A stretch of DNA of 34,141 nt from an uncultured Clostridia bacterium (lineage in GTDB: Bacteria > Bacillota > Clostridia > Christensenellales > Aristaeellaceae), in assembly GCA_934670175.1 (NCBI GenBank), contig CAKUOX010000025.1:1-34141 (forward strand), written 5' to 3'. The notes below the pieces were generated by a model that saw only the letters and a program-made list of their open reading frames with translations, had not been told where the DNA came from and did no database searches. Shown here piece by piece: positions 7,404 to 15,059 of this stretch. The translations under genes were made by a program, and so were the position numbers. Every line of letters begins with the position of its first letter. The stretch's first letter is position 1.

Positions 7404-8399
7404 TCAAATGATATACCCGCCGCCGATGAGCCGGTCGCCATCGTAGAGCACGGCGGACTGGCCGCGCGCGGGCGCGCGCACGGGTTCGTCGCAGTGGATG
7501 ATCGCGCCGTCGCCCACGGCCTGCGCGGTGCAGGGCGGGTTCTCCCACTTGGTATGGCGCACGCGCACATTCGCGCGGATGGGCGCTTCCGGCCGGTCGA
7601 TCAGCCAGTTCATCTCCCGCACGCGCACTTCGGTCTTAAACAGCTCCTCCCACAGTGCGAGCACCACGCGGTTTTCCTGCGCCTGAATTTCGGCGACGTA
7701 GAGCTTGCGCTCATTGTACAGCCCCGGCCAACGCTGACCCACGGTGTAGCGGTAAATGCCCGCGTGGCGGCCGATGACCTCTCCGTGAAATATCACGTCG
7801 CCGTCTCCCGGCACCTGCGTGCGGCGGCAGATCCACCCGATATAATCCTTATCGGGAATGAAGCATATTTCCATGCTGTCTGGCTTGTGCGCCACGGGGA
7901 TGCCGAATTCGTCGGCCAGCGCGCGCACCTGCGCCTTTTCATAGCCGCCCAGCGGCAGCAGCATACGCGCCGCCTGATCTCGGCGCACGCGGCAAAGCAT
8001 GTAGCTCTGGTCGTTGGCGGGCATGCCGCGATAGATCGCGCCGCCCTCGGCGCGCGCATAGTGGCCGGTCGCCACAAACTCCGCGCCCTGCACGTCGGCA
8101 TAATCGATCAGGCTCCTGAACTTGACGCTCGGGTTGCACATGATGCAGGGATTCGGCGTTTCGCCGCGCAGATACGCCGCCACAAACGGCGCGCACACAT
8201 TTTCCTCCAGCGCCTGATGCGTATCGAGCACCTTCAGCGAAATACCCAGAAATTCCGCGGTGCGTATCGCGTCCGCACGCGCATCCTCGCCGCCGGTGTC
8301 CATGTACAGGCCGAGCACCTCGTGCCCTGCGCGCTGCAGGAGCCGCGCCGAAACCGCGCTGTCCACACCGCCGGAAAGCCCCAGCACTACCTTTGCCAT
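7404..8399 (-). CDS. mnmA: tRNA-specific 2-thiouridylase MnmA
   Basis: A 331-residue enzyme that adds sulfur to U34 of Lys, Glu and Gln tRNAs using ATP. The PP-loop SGGVDS is at residues 9-14. The catalytic cysteine is in TPNPCIMCN (Cys85) and the persulfide-carrying cysteine in SMEICFIPD (Cys179). GQR-WPGLY follows in the central domain, and a C-terminal beta-barrel region ends in a short tail. It is somewhat shorter than the usual 355-370 residues, mainly through compact loops. AAGGAG lies about 13 nt before the ATG. It sits 18 bp after the epimerase gene on the same strand. No cysteine desulfurase partner is beside it. Confidence 0.95.
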   Translation of the reverse strand: MAKVVLGLSGGVDSAVSARLLQRAGHEVLGLYMDTGGEDARADAIRTAEFLGISLKVLDTHQALEENVCAPFVAAYLRGETPNPCIMCNPSVKFRSLIDYADVQGAEFVATGHYARAEGGAIYRGMPANDQSYMLCRVRRDQAARMLLPLGGYEKAQVRALADEFGIPVAHKPDSMEICFIPDKDYIGWICRRTQVPGDGDVIFHGEVIGRHAGIYRYTVGQRWPGLYNERKLYVAEIQAQENRVVLALWEELFKTEVRVREMNWLIDRPEAPIRANVRVRHTKWENPPCTAQAVGDGAIIHCDEPVRAPARGQSAVLYDGDRLIGGGYII

Positions 8400-8417
8400 A
8401 AGTAAAACAGTCTCTCC

Positions 8418-9293
8418 TTACATCTGTCCGTCGAACATATAGCGCTCAAAGCGCACGGCGTCCGCCGCATCGCGGTCGAGCTTCGCTTCGGACAGATCGT
8501 CATACATATTGTGCCAAATGCGGATATCGCGGCCGACCTCGCCGCCCATCTTCACGAAGGGCTCCATGCAGACCGTGCCCTCGTAGCCGATCTCGCGCAG
8601 CGCAGCACCGATCTCGCGCCAGGGCATGCGTCCCTTGCCGGGCACGCGGCGATTGCATTCACCGGTATGGAAATGGCCCAGGCGCGCGCCCGCGTGACGG
8701 ATGGCCTCGCCCATGTCGTCCTCTTCGATGTTCATATGGAAGGTATCCAGCATTACGCGCACGTTCTTCTCGCCCACCTCGTCCACAAAGCGCACGGCCT
8801 CTTCACAGGTGTTGAGCAGATAGCCCTCAAAGCGATTGAGCACCTCGAGGCAGAAATCCACGCCGTAATCCTGTGCGCGGCGGCCGACCTCGCGCACGTT
8901 CGCCACGGAGCGCGCCCAGTCGCCCGCCTTGTCGAGGGGCTTGGAATAATCCGCCGGCCAATAGGAGTACAGGCCGCCGCCCACGGTATGGATGCCCAGA
9001 ATCTCAAAGCGCTTGAACAGCTCGTAATAGAAATCCTTCGCGTTCTGCACAATGGCGGGATCCGCAGAGCCCATGTTTCGATCCGCGCTCGGGCCATAGC
9101 CACCGGTGAGGAAGATGCCATTGTCATCGGCACATTTCTTCATATCGCGCAGCGTCTGCATGGAAAAATCATTCACCGGCGCGCAGCCGATCTCCAGAAA
9201 GTCAAAGCCGAGCTTCGCAGCCTTTTCGATATAGGGGATGTAATCCGCACCCCACATGTCCTCCCAGTAAGCGTAGTAAATGCCGTATTTCAT
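8418..9293 (-). CDS. D-allulose (psicose)/tagatose 3-epimerase-type sugar epimerase
   Basis: A 291-residue TIM-barrel protein of the xylose-isomerase-like superfamily. It aligns throughout with characterised D-psicose 3-epimerases: the start MKYGIYYAYWEDMW, LYSYWPADY, FCLEVLNRFEGYL, MLDTFHMNIEEDD and HTGECNRRVPG. The four metal ligands fall at Glu150, Asp183, His209 and Glu244, exactly the numbering known for the Agrobacterium enzyme. It should interconvert ketohexose C3 epimers such as fructose and allulose; the true substrate in this organism is not shown. A GAGAGG site precedes the ATG. The promoter is at 9339-9367. It is co-transcribed with mnmA; no sugar kinase or transporter is adjacent. 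Confidence 0.88.
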   Translation of the reverse strand: MKYGIYYAYWEDMWGADYIPYIEKAAKLGFDFLEIGCAPVNDFSMQTLRDMKKCADDNGIFLTGGYGPSADRNMGSADPAIVQNAKDFYYELFKRFEILGIHTVGGGLYSYWPADYSKPLDKAGDWARSVANVREVGRRAQDYGVDFCLEVLNRFEGYLLNTCEEAVRFVDEVGEKNVRVMLDTFHMNIEEDDMGEAIRHAGARLGHFHTGECNRRVPGKGRMPWREIGAALREIGYEGTVCMEPFVKMGGEVGRDIRIWHNMYDDLSEAKLDRDAADAVRFERYMFDGQM

Positions 9294-9338
9294 CGCTGTA
9301 CCTCTCTTTCCAAAATAATGCCTTGCGGCGCTGCTATT

Positions 9339-9367
9339 ATTTTACACGCTGCGCGCCGAAATTGCAA
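9339..9367 (-). promoter_or_regulatory. promoter of the epimerase-mnmA operon
   Basis: On the minus strand: TTGCAA (9367-9362), 17-nt spacer, TAAAAT (9344-9339). About 45 nt separate the -10 from the epimerase ATG. The -35 overlaps the end of the intergenic gap after bofA, so bofA read-through is also possible. Confidence 0.75.
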
Positions 9368-9373
9368 GGCAAA

Positions 9374-9640
9374 TCACATCAGCAGCTGCAAAATCACCAG
9401 CAGCACCACGCCCGGCAGCCCCAGAAAGCCCACAGCCATGGCCGTGAAGGGATTGACGCTGATCGAAAAGCCGAACACCATGCCCACCAGGTTGATCAAC
9501 CCCAGCGCCAGCGCGCCCAGCACGCCGCCCGCCACCAGCCGCCACAGCAGCTTCATCGGCACCAGCAGCAGATAGCCCGTCAGGCAGATCAGCCCCAGCC
9601 CCACCGCAAACGAAGCGATCAATTCCCACGGAATGCGCAA
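9374..9640 (-). CDS. bofA: BofA-family pro-sigma-K processing inhibitor-like membrane protein
   Basis: An 88-residue, very hydrophobic protein matching BofA in size (87 in Bacillus subtilis) and pattern. It has two to three membrane segments, with a central LVAGGVLGALALGLINLVG and a C-terminal NPFTAMAVGFLGLPGVVLLVILQLLM, where the NP and G-PG residues are typical of the family. In Bacillus, BofA holds the SpoIVFB protease inactive in the forespore-surrounding membrane. The start is probably TTG at 9640: it gives the family length, and the only purine-rich site (GGGGGTGG) lies 8 nt upstream. GTG at 9658 is the alternative. The site is inside a perfect hairpin (9645-9678). The neighbour recR usual for bofA is absent. 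Confidence 0.8.
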   Translation of the reverse strand: MRIPWELIASFAVGLGLICLTGYLLLVPMKLLWRLVAGGVLGALALGLINLVGMVFGFSISVNPFTAMAVGFLGLPGVVLLVILQLLM

Positions 9641-9644
9641 AGTA

Positions 9645-9678
9645 AACCACCCCCGCACTATTCTATGCGGGGGTGGTT
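9645..9678. promoter_or_regulatory. 13-bp perfect hairpin covering the bofA ribosome site
   Basis: AACCACCCCCGCA (9645-9657), 8-nt loop, TGCGGGGGTGGTT (9666-9678). On the minus strand its 3' arm holds the likely bofA Shine-Dalgarno. There is no T-run on either strand, so it is not an ordinary terminator. Upstream, the bofA frame stays open to a stop at 9853 and would encode a hydrophilic peptide I do not recognise. Otherwise the gap 9641-9892 shows nothing clear. Confidence 0.6.
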
Positions 9679-9892
9679 GAGCTATACCCCAACACTTCGG
9701 CAGGATCTCGCTCCATGATCGTTCCATAGGCATGCAGGCGCTGCATTCGCCATAGAGCGCCGCGCGATCGTCCTCCAGGATGCGCCCATCGCTGTTGAGT
9801 CGTTCGTCTGATTGAGCTCTGCTATTTCCATCGGGCTTCCGCAGATTGCTTTACCGGTCTCAGAGATAAATTCTAAAAAGTGCCATACCCCC

Positions 9893-9921
9893 TTGACAGG
9901 ATCCGGCTTCAGGCGTATAAT
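9893..9921 (+). promoter_or_regulatory. strong sigma-A promoter of the tetR operon
   Basis: TTGACA (9893-9898), 17-nt spacer, TATAAT (9916-9921): full consensus. The -10 overlaps the palindrome at 9919-9952, so repressor binding would block RNA polymerase. Confidence 0.92.
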
Positions 9922-9952
9922 AACATACTGTTATTAATAACAATATGTTATT
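9919..9952. promoter_or_regulatory. 34-bp palindromic operator, probable TetR autoregulatory site
   Basis: Half-sites AATAACATA and TATGTTATT flank a central TGTTATTAATAACA core. The whole 34 bp reads nearly the same on both strands, with one mismatched pair. It starts within the -10 box and ends 18 nt before the tetR ATG. It also looks like two overlapping copies of a shorter ATAACA/TGTTAT palindrome, as when two dimers bind. Confidence 0.85.
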
Positions 9953-9970
9953 GTTCAAGGAGTAAATGCA

Positions 9971-10576
9971 ATGCCCGCCATCAAAAAGGTTTCAAGGGAA
10001 GCAATCGTCGACGCCGCCGTCGAGGTTCTGCGCGACGGCGGCTTTTCCACCGTCAACGCCCGCAGCGTGGCAAAAAAGCTGGGCTGCTCGACGCAGCCAA
10101 TTTATCTGTCCTTTCAAAGCATGGACGCGCTGAAGGCCGCCCTGATAGAGCGCGCCACCGCCATGCACGCGCAGCGCGTGCAGGATTTCATACAGTCCCA
10201 CGAAGGCGATGACAGCCGCTACACCGGCTACGGAATGGGCTTTGTGCACTTTGCGGCGCAGGAAAGGCAGCTGTTTCGATGGCTGTATCTGGAGGATAAT
10301 CAGCCCGGGCGCTTTCAGGATGACATGCTGCTTTCAGAAACGCTCCAGACCATCATGGATGAATTTGGCTATGATGAAGCGACCGCGCGCAGCTTCCATC
10401 GGGATATGGTCTATTATGCCTACGGTCTGGCCATTCTCGCCAACACCGGCCATTTAAATCTGACGGAGGCTGAATTGCGAGAAGCGTTTCGGCGAGAGTT
10501 CTGCGCGCTGACGGCCATTTACGGCGCGCCACCAAAGCTGCCGGAATTTGCGCGGAAGGGAGGCGCAGCGCTGTGA
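9971..10576 (+). CDS. TetR-family transcriptional repressor
   Basis: A 201-residue regulator. The N-terminal helix-turn-helix covers about residues 10-55, with recognition region VNARSVAKKLGCSTQPIYLSFQSMDAL. The C-terminal ligand domain has FRWLYLEDNQPG and a YAYGLAILANTGH helix, like the TetR_C/WHG-type ligand domains. The ligand is unknown. AAGGAG lies 8-9 nt before the ATG; another ATG 5 nt earlier is out of frame. The palindrome over its own promoter points to autoregulation. The stop codon overlaps the GTG of the next gene (GTGA), so the two are translationally coupled and the membrane protein is the obvious regulated partner. Confidence 0.9.
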   Translation: MPAIKKVSREAIVDAAVEVLRDGGFSTVNARSVAKKLGCSTQPIYLSFQSMDALKAALIERATAMHAQRVQDFIQSHEGDDSRYTGYGMGFVHFAAQERQLFRWLYLEDNQPGRFQDDMLLSETLQTIMDEFGYDEATARSFHRDMVYYAYGLAILANTGHLNLTEAELREAFRREFCALTAIYGAPPKLPEFARKGGAAL

Positions 10577-11028
10577 AGCTGTCGTTTTCATGGATCGGGC
10601 TGATCGTGTTTGCACTGCCCATGCTCATCAATATCGCCTATGTGCTGCTGCCGCCCACAGACAAAGCGCCGCACGCCGCGCCGGTCACGCGCTGGGTGGA
10701 GTATGTCGAAAAGGGCAGCCGCATCGCCTATCTGCTGGCCATCGTGCTGCTTGTGAACCGGCTGCCGGTCAGCTGGCGCAGCGCGTGGCTGATGCTCGCC
10801 GCGCTGTTTCTGCTGCTGTACTACGCCGTCTGGCTCCGCTATTTCGCGGGCGGGCGAAGGATCGCACTGCTGAATAAGCCGTTTTGCCGCGCGCCCATGC
10901 CGCTGGCGGTGTTTCCGGTGCTCTATTTCCTGTGCGCTGCGATCTGGCTCGGCAATTTGCCGGCTGCGGCGCTGATGCTGATATTCGGCGCGTCGCACCT
11001 GGCGGTATCGCTCCAGTCGTTCAGGTAA
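10573..11028 (+). CDS. small integral membrane protein coupled to TetR
   Basis: A 151-residue protein with four predicted membrane segments (about 5-27, 50-62, 70-91 and 105-148, the last possibly a pair). There is a basic patch RYFAGGRRIALLNKPFCR between segments three and four. It is not a recognisable efflux pump and I cannot assign a function. The GTG start overlaps the tetR stop by four bases, and GGAAGGGAGG precedes it. Expression should follow TetR de-repression. A terminator follows 14 bp after the stop. Confidence 0.75.
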   Translation: MKLSFSWIGLIVFALPMLINIAYVLLPPTDKAPHAAPVTRWVEYVEKGSRIAYLLAIVLLVNRLPVSWRSAWLMLAALFLLLYYAVWLRYFAGGRRIALLNKPFCRAPMPLAVFPVLYFLCAAIWLGNLPAAALMLIFGASHLAVSLQSFR

Positions 11029-11042
11029 AGCGAAAGAATATA

Positions 11043-11077
11043 CTGCGCCCGACGGGACTTGATCCCGTCGGGCGCAG
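11043..11077. terminator. bidirectional terminator between convergent genes
   Basis: Perfect 15-bp stem CTGCGCCCGACGGGA/TCCCGTCGGGCGCAG with a 5-nt loop. The plus-strand tail is CTTTCATTTTATC; the minus-strand tail is TATATTCTTTCG. It serves the tetR/membrane protein operon and the murJ-ruvB-queA operon. Confidence 0.88.
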
Positions 11078-11080
11078 CTT

Positions 11081-12100
11081 TCATTTTATCAGCATTGCAT
11101 CGCCGAAGGAGAAGAAGCGATAGCCCTGCTCCACGGCGGTTTTGTATGCGGCGAGGATATGCTCGCGATCGTACAGCGCGGACACGAGCATCACCAGCGT
11201 AGAGCCGGGCAGGTGGAAGTTGGTGATCAGCGCGTCCACCATCTGATACTGATAGCCCGGGCGAATAAAGATGCTGGTGTCGCCCTTTCTGGCGACCAGC
11301 CGTCCGTTTTCGGCGGCGGATTCCAGTGTGCGCACGCTGGTGGTGCCCACGGCGATCACGCGGCAGCCGCGCTTGCGGGCGGCATTGATGCGGCGGGCAG
11401 CGTCCTCGGTCACTTCGAAATACTCGGAGTGCATTTCGTGCTCCTCCACATTTTCCACCTTCACCGGACGGAACGTGCCCAGGCCCACATGCAGCAGCAC
11501 CGGCACGATGTCCACGCCCTTTTCGCGGATGCGCGCCATCAGCTCGGGCGTGAAATGCAGTCCCGCAGTCGGCGCGGCGGCGGAGCCCTCCTGTCGGGCA
11601 TAGACAGTCTGATAGCGCTCCCGATCCTGCAGCTTTTCATGAATATAGGGCGGCAGCGGCATTTCGCCCAGCTCGTCCAGCGCCGCCTCCATCGTGCCCT
11701 CGCACGCAAAATCCACGATGCGGCCACCGTCGGGCAACACCTCGGCGATCGTCGCCGTGAGCCGTCCGCCGCCGAAGTGCACCTGCGCGCCGACGCGCAG
11801 CTTCTTGCCTGGGCGCACGATGGCTTCCCAGCGTTTGGGCGCAAGCTGCTTCAGCAGCAGAATCTCGCACGCGCCGCCGCTGGGACGTTCGCCGATCAGC
11901 CGCGCCGGAATGACGCGCGTTTCATTGATGACCAGCGCGTCGCCGGGATTCAGGTAGTCGATAATATCGTAAAAATGCCTGTGTTCGATGCTTCCGTCGC
12001 GGCGGTCGAGCACCATCAGGCGGCTGTGGTCGCGGGGCTCCACCGGCGTCTGCGCAATGCGCTCCTCCGGCAGATCGTACATAAAATCGGATAGCTTCAT
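11081..12100 (-). CDS. queA: S-adenosylmethionine:tRNA ribosyltransferase-isomerase QueA
   Basis: A 339-residue enzyme transferring ribosyl from SAM to 7-aminomethyl-7-deazaguanine in tRNA to make epoxyqueuosine. Full-length family match: start MKLSDFMYDLPEERIAQTP, then DALVINETRVIPARL, GLHFTPELM, HVGLGTFRPV, GTTSVRTLES and the end LITNFHLPGSTLVMLVSAL. ATG at 12100 is chosen from the family N-terminus; the frame stays open to 12202 but those residues are Arg-rich and not family-like. The ribosome site is modest (AGCAGG). It is the last gene of murJ-ruvB-queA. The usual partner tgt is not in the window. Confidence 0.96.
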   Translation of the reverse strand: MKLSDFMYDLPEERIAQTPVEPRDHSRLMVLDRRDGSIEHRHFYDIIDYLNPGDALVINETRVIPARLIGERPSGGACEILLLKQLAPKRWEAIVRPGKKLRVGAQVHFGGGRLTATIAEVLPDGGRIVDFACEGTMEAALDELGEMPLPPYIHEKLQDRERYQTVYARQEGSAAAPTAGLHFTPELMARIREKGVDIVPVLLHVGLGTFRPVKVENVEEHEMHSEYFEVTEDAARRINAARKRGCRVIAVGTTSVRTLESAAENGRLVARKGDTSIFIRPGYQYQMVDALITNFHLPGSTLVMLVSALYDREHILAAYKTAVEQGYRFFSFGDAMLIK

Positions 12101-12211
12101 CTTCAACCTGCTTTCGTTTTCATCCGGCCAATGCGCCTGTCTCACCCGCCATATCCGGAGGAAACAAACACGGCAGCCACGGCGTGCTTTTCCACGCCGC
12201 ATTATTTTTCC

Positions 12212-13261
12212 TCACACGTCCATCCTGAGCTGCTTGGGGTCGCTCTTGCCGCCCGGCGTCTGCGGCAGGGCGCGCCCCATGTGCTCGTAGGCCTGCGCCG
12301 TGCACACGCGGCCGCGCGGCGTGCGCATAATAAAGCCCAGCTGCAGCAGATACGGCTCGTACACATCCTCGATGGTGGCCGCGTCCTCGCCCGTGGTGGC
12401 GGCCAGCGTGTCCAGCCCCACAGGGCCGCCGCCGAAGCGATCGATCATCGCCGCCAGCATCGTGCGGTCGGTATGGTCCAGCCCCAGCTCATCGATCTCC
12501 AGTATATCCAGCGCCTCGCGGGCGTTCTGCTCGGTGATACAGGCGTCGCCGCGCACCTGCGCAAAGTCACGCACGCGGCGAATGAAGCGGTTGGCGATGC
12601 GCGGCGTACCGCGCGAACGGCTGGCGATCTCCAGCGCGCCGTCATGCGTGCATTCGATCTTGAGAATTTTTGCCGAGCGCTCCACGATCACCGCCAGCTG
12701 CTCCGGCGAATACATTTCCAGCCGGAACGAAATGCCGAAGCGGTCGCGCAGCGGCGAGGAAAGCATGCCCGCGCGCGTGGTCGCGCCGATGAGCGTGAAT
12801 TTCGGCAGATCCAGCCGAATGGAGCGCGCCGACGGCCCCTTGCCGATGATGATGTCCAGCGCATAGTCCTCCATCGCTGGATAGAGCACCTCTTCCACGG
12901 TATGGCTCAGGCGGTGGATCTCATCGATGAAGAGCACGTCGCCCGCGTTCAGGTTCGTGAGTATAGACGCCAGATCGCCCGCGCGCTCAATGGCGGGGCC
13001 GCTGGTCACGCGGATATTGTGCCCCATTTCAGCAGCCACGATGCCTGCCAGCGTGGTTTTGCCCAGACCCGGCGGGCCGTAGAGCAGCATATGATCCAGC
13101 GGCTCGCGGCGCTCAATGGCGGCCTGCATGTATACGTTCAGGCTCTTTTTCAATTTATCCTGGCCGATGTATTCGCTCAGCGCACGCGGGCGCAGCGACT
13201 GCTCCGCGTCCGAATCCTCCTCGCGAAAACCGGAGGTAATCAGCCTTTCCTCATCCTGCAT
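12212..13261 (-). CDS. ruvB: Holliday junction branch-migration ATPase RuvB
   Basis: A 349-residue AAA+ motor that drives Holliday junction migration with RuvA. Walker A GPPGLGKT is at 62-69 and Walker B DVLFIDEIH at 108-116. GATTRAGMLSSPLRDRFG carries the sensor and arginine finger, and a C-terminal winged helix ends with TPRGRVCTAQAYEHMG. Length matches the family. AAGGAGG lies 7-8 nt before the ATG. It is 21 bp after murJ on the same strand. ruvA and ruvC, normally next to ruvB, are not in the window. Confidence 0.97.
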   Translation of the reverse strand: MQDEERLITSGFREEDSDAEQSLRPRALSEYIGQDKLKKSLNVYMQAAIERREPLDHMLLYGPPGLGKTTLAGIVAAEMGHNIRVTSGPAIERAGDLASILTNLNAGDVLFIDEIHRLSHTVEEVLYPAMEDYALDIIIGKGPSARSIRLDLPKFTLIGATTRAGMLSSPLRDRFGISFRLEMYSPEQLAVIVERSAKILKIECTHDGALEIASRSRGTPRIANRFIRRVRDFAQVRGDACITEQNAREALDILEIDELGLDHTDRTMLAAMIDRFGGGPVGLDTLAATTGEDAATIEDVYEPYLLQLGFIMRTPRGRVCTAQAYEHMGRALPQTPGGKSDPKQLRMDV

Positions 13262-13282
13262 CTGTGCGTCCTCCTTGCGTAT

Positions 13283-14824
13283 TTACGATTTGCGCGCGCG
13301 GCGTCTGAGGCCGCCCGCCAGCTCGGTAAGCGTGTTCACCCGCAGCAGCAGGCATACGATGATATACGCCGCAAACGACGCCGCCGTAGCAACCACCAGC
13401 CGCACCAGCACGCGCAGCGTGCCCACGGCCTCGGGCAGCACGCGATCCATCAGCAGGCATACCGCCGCACATACGACCGCAGCGGCCACGATCCGCAGCA
13501 TTTCGCCCGCGATGCGCTTAAAGCCCAGATGCCCCATGCGCCTGCGCAGCAGAAGCAGCATTGCCAGAAGGCCGCAGTAGCTGGAAATGGACGTCGCCAG
13601 CGCCAGGCCGTTTGCACCCATGAAGGTGCGCAGTATCAGATTCAGCACCACGTTCAGCGCCACGACCATGCAGGAAATGCGGAAGGGCGTCTTTGTGTCC
13701 TGAATGGCGTGGAAGGTACGGTTCATGTAATCGCGGAAGCCGAAGCTCAGCACGCCGACCAGATAAAACAGCAGCACGCCGCCGGTCAGGCGCACGGAAT
13801 CCATATTGAAGCTGCCGCGCATGTACACCAGCTTCACCACATCCTGCGACATCACCATCGCCACCGCCACGATGGGCAGCGTCGCCATCGAAATCAGCAC
13901 GATGCCGCGCCTGAGCGCGTACAGCAGGCCGCGCCGGTCGTTGTCGGCGGCGAGCTTGCTCATTTTGGAAAACATCACCGTGGTCAGCGGCACCATCAGC
14001 ACGCCCAGCAGGAAGGTAATAAGCTTATAGGCGTAGTTCATGGCGGAGATCGACCCCGCCGCCAGTCCGGAGGCCAGGCTGCGATCGATCAGGTGGTTGA
14101 TCTCGCTCACGCCCATCGACAGCACCGCCGGCCCCGCCAGCTTCAGCAGCCGGTGGAAGCGCCTGTCGCGCAGGTCGATGATCGGCTGATAATCAAACCA
14201 GCCCATCAAGAATGGAACCAGCACGAGCGCCTGCAGCACGCTGGCGGCAAACACGCCCCACGCCACGGCCTCGATGCCCAGCCTGCCCGAAAACAGCACC
14301 GTAGACAGGATGACCGCCACGCTCAGCGGGAAACCCGTCAGCTGCGCCGCCATGAATTTTTCCATGGCGTTGAGCAGCGAGGAAAGCACGATGGAAGCCA
14401 CGTTGAACGCCAGCCCCAGCATCATGATGCGGGTCAGGCGCACCGTCAGCGCGATGCCCTCCGCATCGAAGCGGAAGATCAGCGTCACGATCGGGCGCGC
14501 GAAGGCGTACATGATCGCCGCGATCACCAGCGACGCCAGTATGAACAGATTCAGCGCGTTGCTGGCGAAGCAATTGGAATGCTTCAGGCTGTATTTTTCC
14601 CGCTCCTCCACAAACAGCGGCACCACCGTGGCGGTAATGCAGGAATTGAACAGCAGCACCGGCAAATAGAACAGCGTGTACGCCGAAGCATAGGCGTCGT
14701 TTTCAACGCCCGTGCCGAAATAGCCCGCCGTGATCATATCGCGCACAAGGCCGAACAGCTTCGAAAGAATGATAACCGCCGTAACCATGGCGGTGGTTTT
14801 GATGAGCTTATCCTTGCGTGCCAA
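13283..14824 (-). CDS. murJ: lipid II flippase MurJ
   Basis: A membrane protein of about 513 residues with 14 predicted helices that flips the peptidoglycan precursor lipid II. Family landmarks are SKLFGLVRDMITAGYFG near the N-terminus, INHLIDRSLASGLAAGSISAMNYAYKL in the middle, and RDYMNRTFHAIQDTKTPF. Start: the first ATG (14848) has no ribosome site and would lie about 9 nt from the likely transcript start. TTG at 14824 has GGAGGG 9 nt upstream and gives a family-like N-terminus, so I prefer it. First gene of murJ-ruvB-queA. Confidence 0.93.
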   Translation of the reverse strand: MARKDKLIKTTAMVTAVIILSKLFGLVRDMITAGYFGTGVENDAYASAYTLFYLPVLLFNSCITATVVPLFVEEREKYSLKHSNCFASNALNLFILASLVIAAIMYAFARPIVTLIFRFDAEGIALTVRLTRIMMLGLAFNVASIVLSSLLNAMEKFMAAQLTGFPLSVAVILSTVLFSGRLGIEAVAWGVFAASVLQALVLVPFLMGWFDYQPIIDLRDRRFHRLLKLAGPAVLSMGVSEINHLIDRSLASGLAAGSISAMNYAYKLITFLLGVLMVPLTTVMFSKMSKLAADNDRRGLLYALRRGIVLISMATLPIVAVAMVMSQDVVKLVYMRGSFNMDSVRLTGGVLLFYLVGVLSFGFRDYMNRTFHAIQDTKTPFRISCMVVALNVVLNLILRTFMGANGLALATSISSYCGLLAMLLLLRRRMGHLGFKRIAGEMLRIVAAAVVCAAVCLLMDRVLPEAVGTLRVLVRLVVATAASFAAYIIVCLLLRVNTLTELAGGLRRRARKS

Positions 14825-14863
14825 AATACTCAGCCCTCCGGAGATCATTTAGACTTAAAAGAA

Positions 14864-14872
14864 ATTATAGCA
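14864..14872 (-). promoter_or_regulatory. extended -10 promoter of murJ-ruvB-queA
   Basis: On the minus strand TGC-TATAAT (14872-14864), a perfect -10 with the TGN extension. No good -35 is seen 17 nt upstream. Its position just before the murJ start supports the TTG start at 14824. Confidence 0.7.
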
Positions 14873-14976
14873 TAGTTCCCGCCTTTTTTCCATCCTTTCC
14901 GTGTGAAGATACGATCTTTGCCCGCAATTAACGCCCTGTGCCGACGGCGCGTGTCGGGAAAATTAACAAATCGAGC

Positions 14977-15005
14977 TTGAGCGGCGCGGGAAAATAGTTT
15001 AGAAT
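14977..15005 (+). promoter_or_regulatory. promoter of serC-serA
   Basis: TTGAGC (14977-14982), 17-nt spacer, TAGAAT (15000-15005). It lies 54 nt before the serC ATG at 15060, so the in-frame earlier ATG 'start' region at 15015 would be only about 10 nt after the -10. Confidence 0.75.
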
Positions 15006-15059
15006 GGTAACATATTGAATTACGCGCGCAGCGCGGACAAGGAAGGAATGATCGTTTAT

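Noticed and set aside
12167..12205. Hairpin between ruvB and queA as a terminator
   Set aside because: GGCGTG/CACGCC is short, and on the operon strand the tail is not a T-run. At most it may attenuate; queA probably stays in the operon.
12131..14875. A 914-codon open frame on the plus strand opposite murJ, ruvB and queA
   Set aside because: Its product is His/Arg/Gln-rich low-complexity sequence, and the opposite strand encodes full-length conserved MurJ and RuvB. It is a shadow frame of GC-rich coding DNA.
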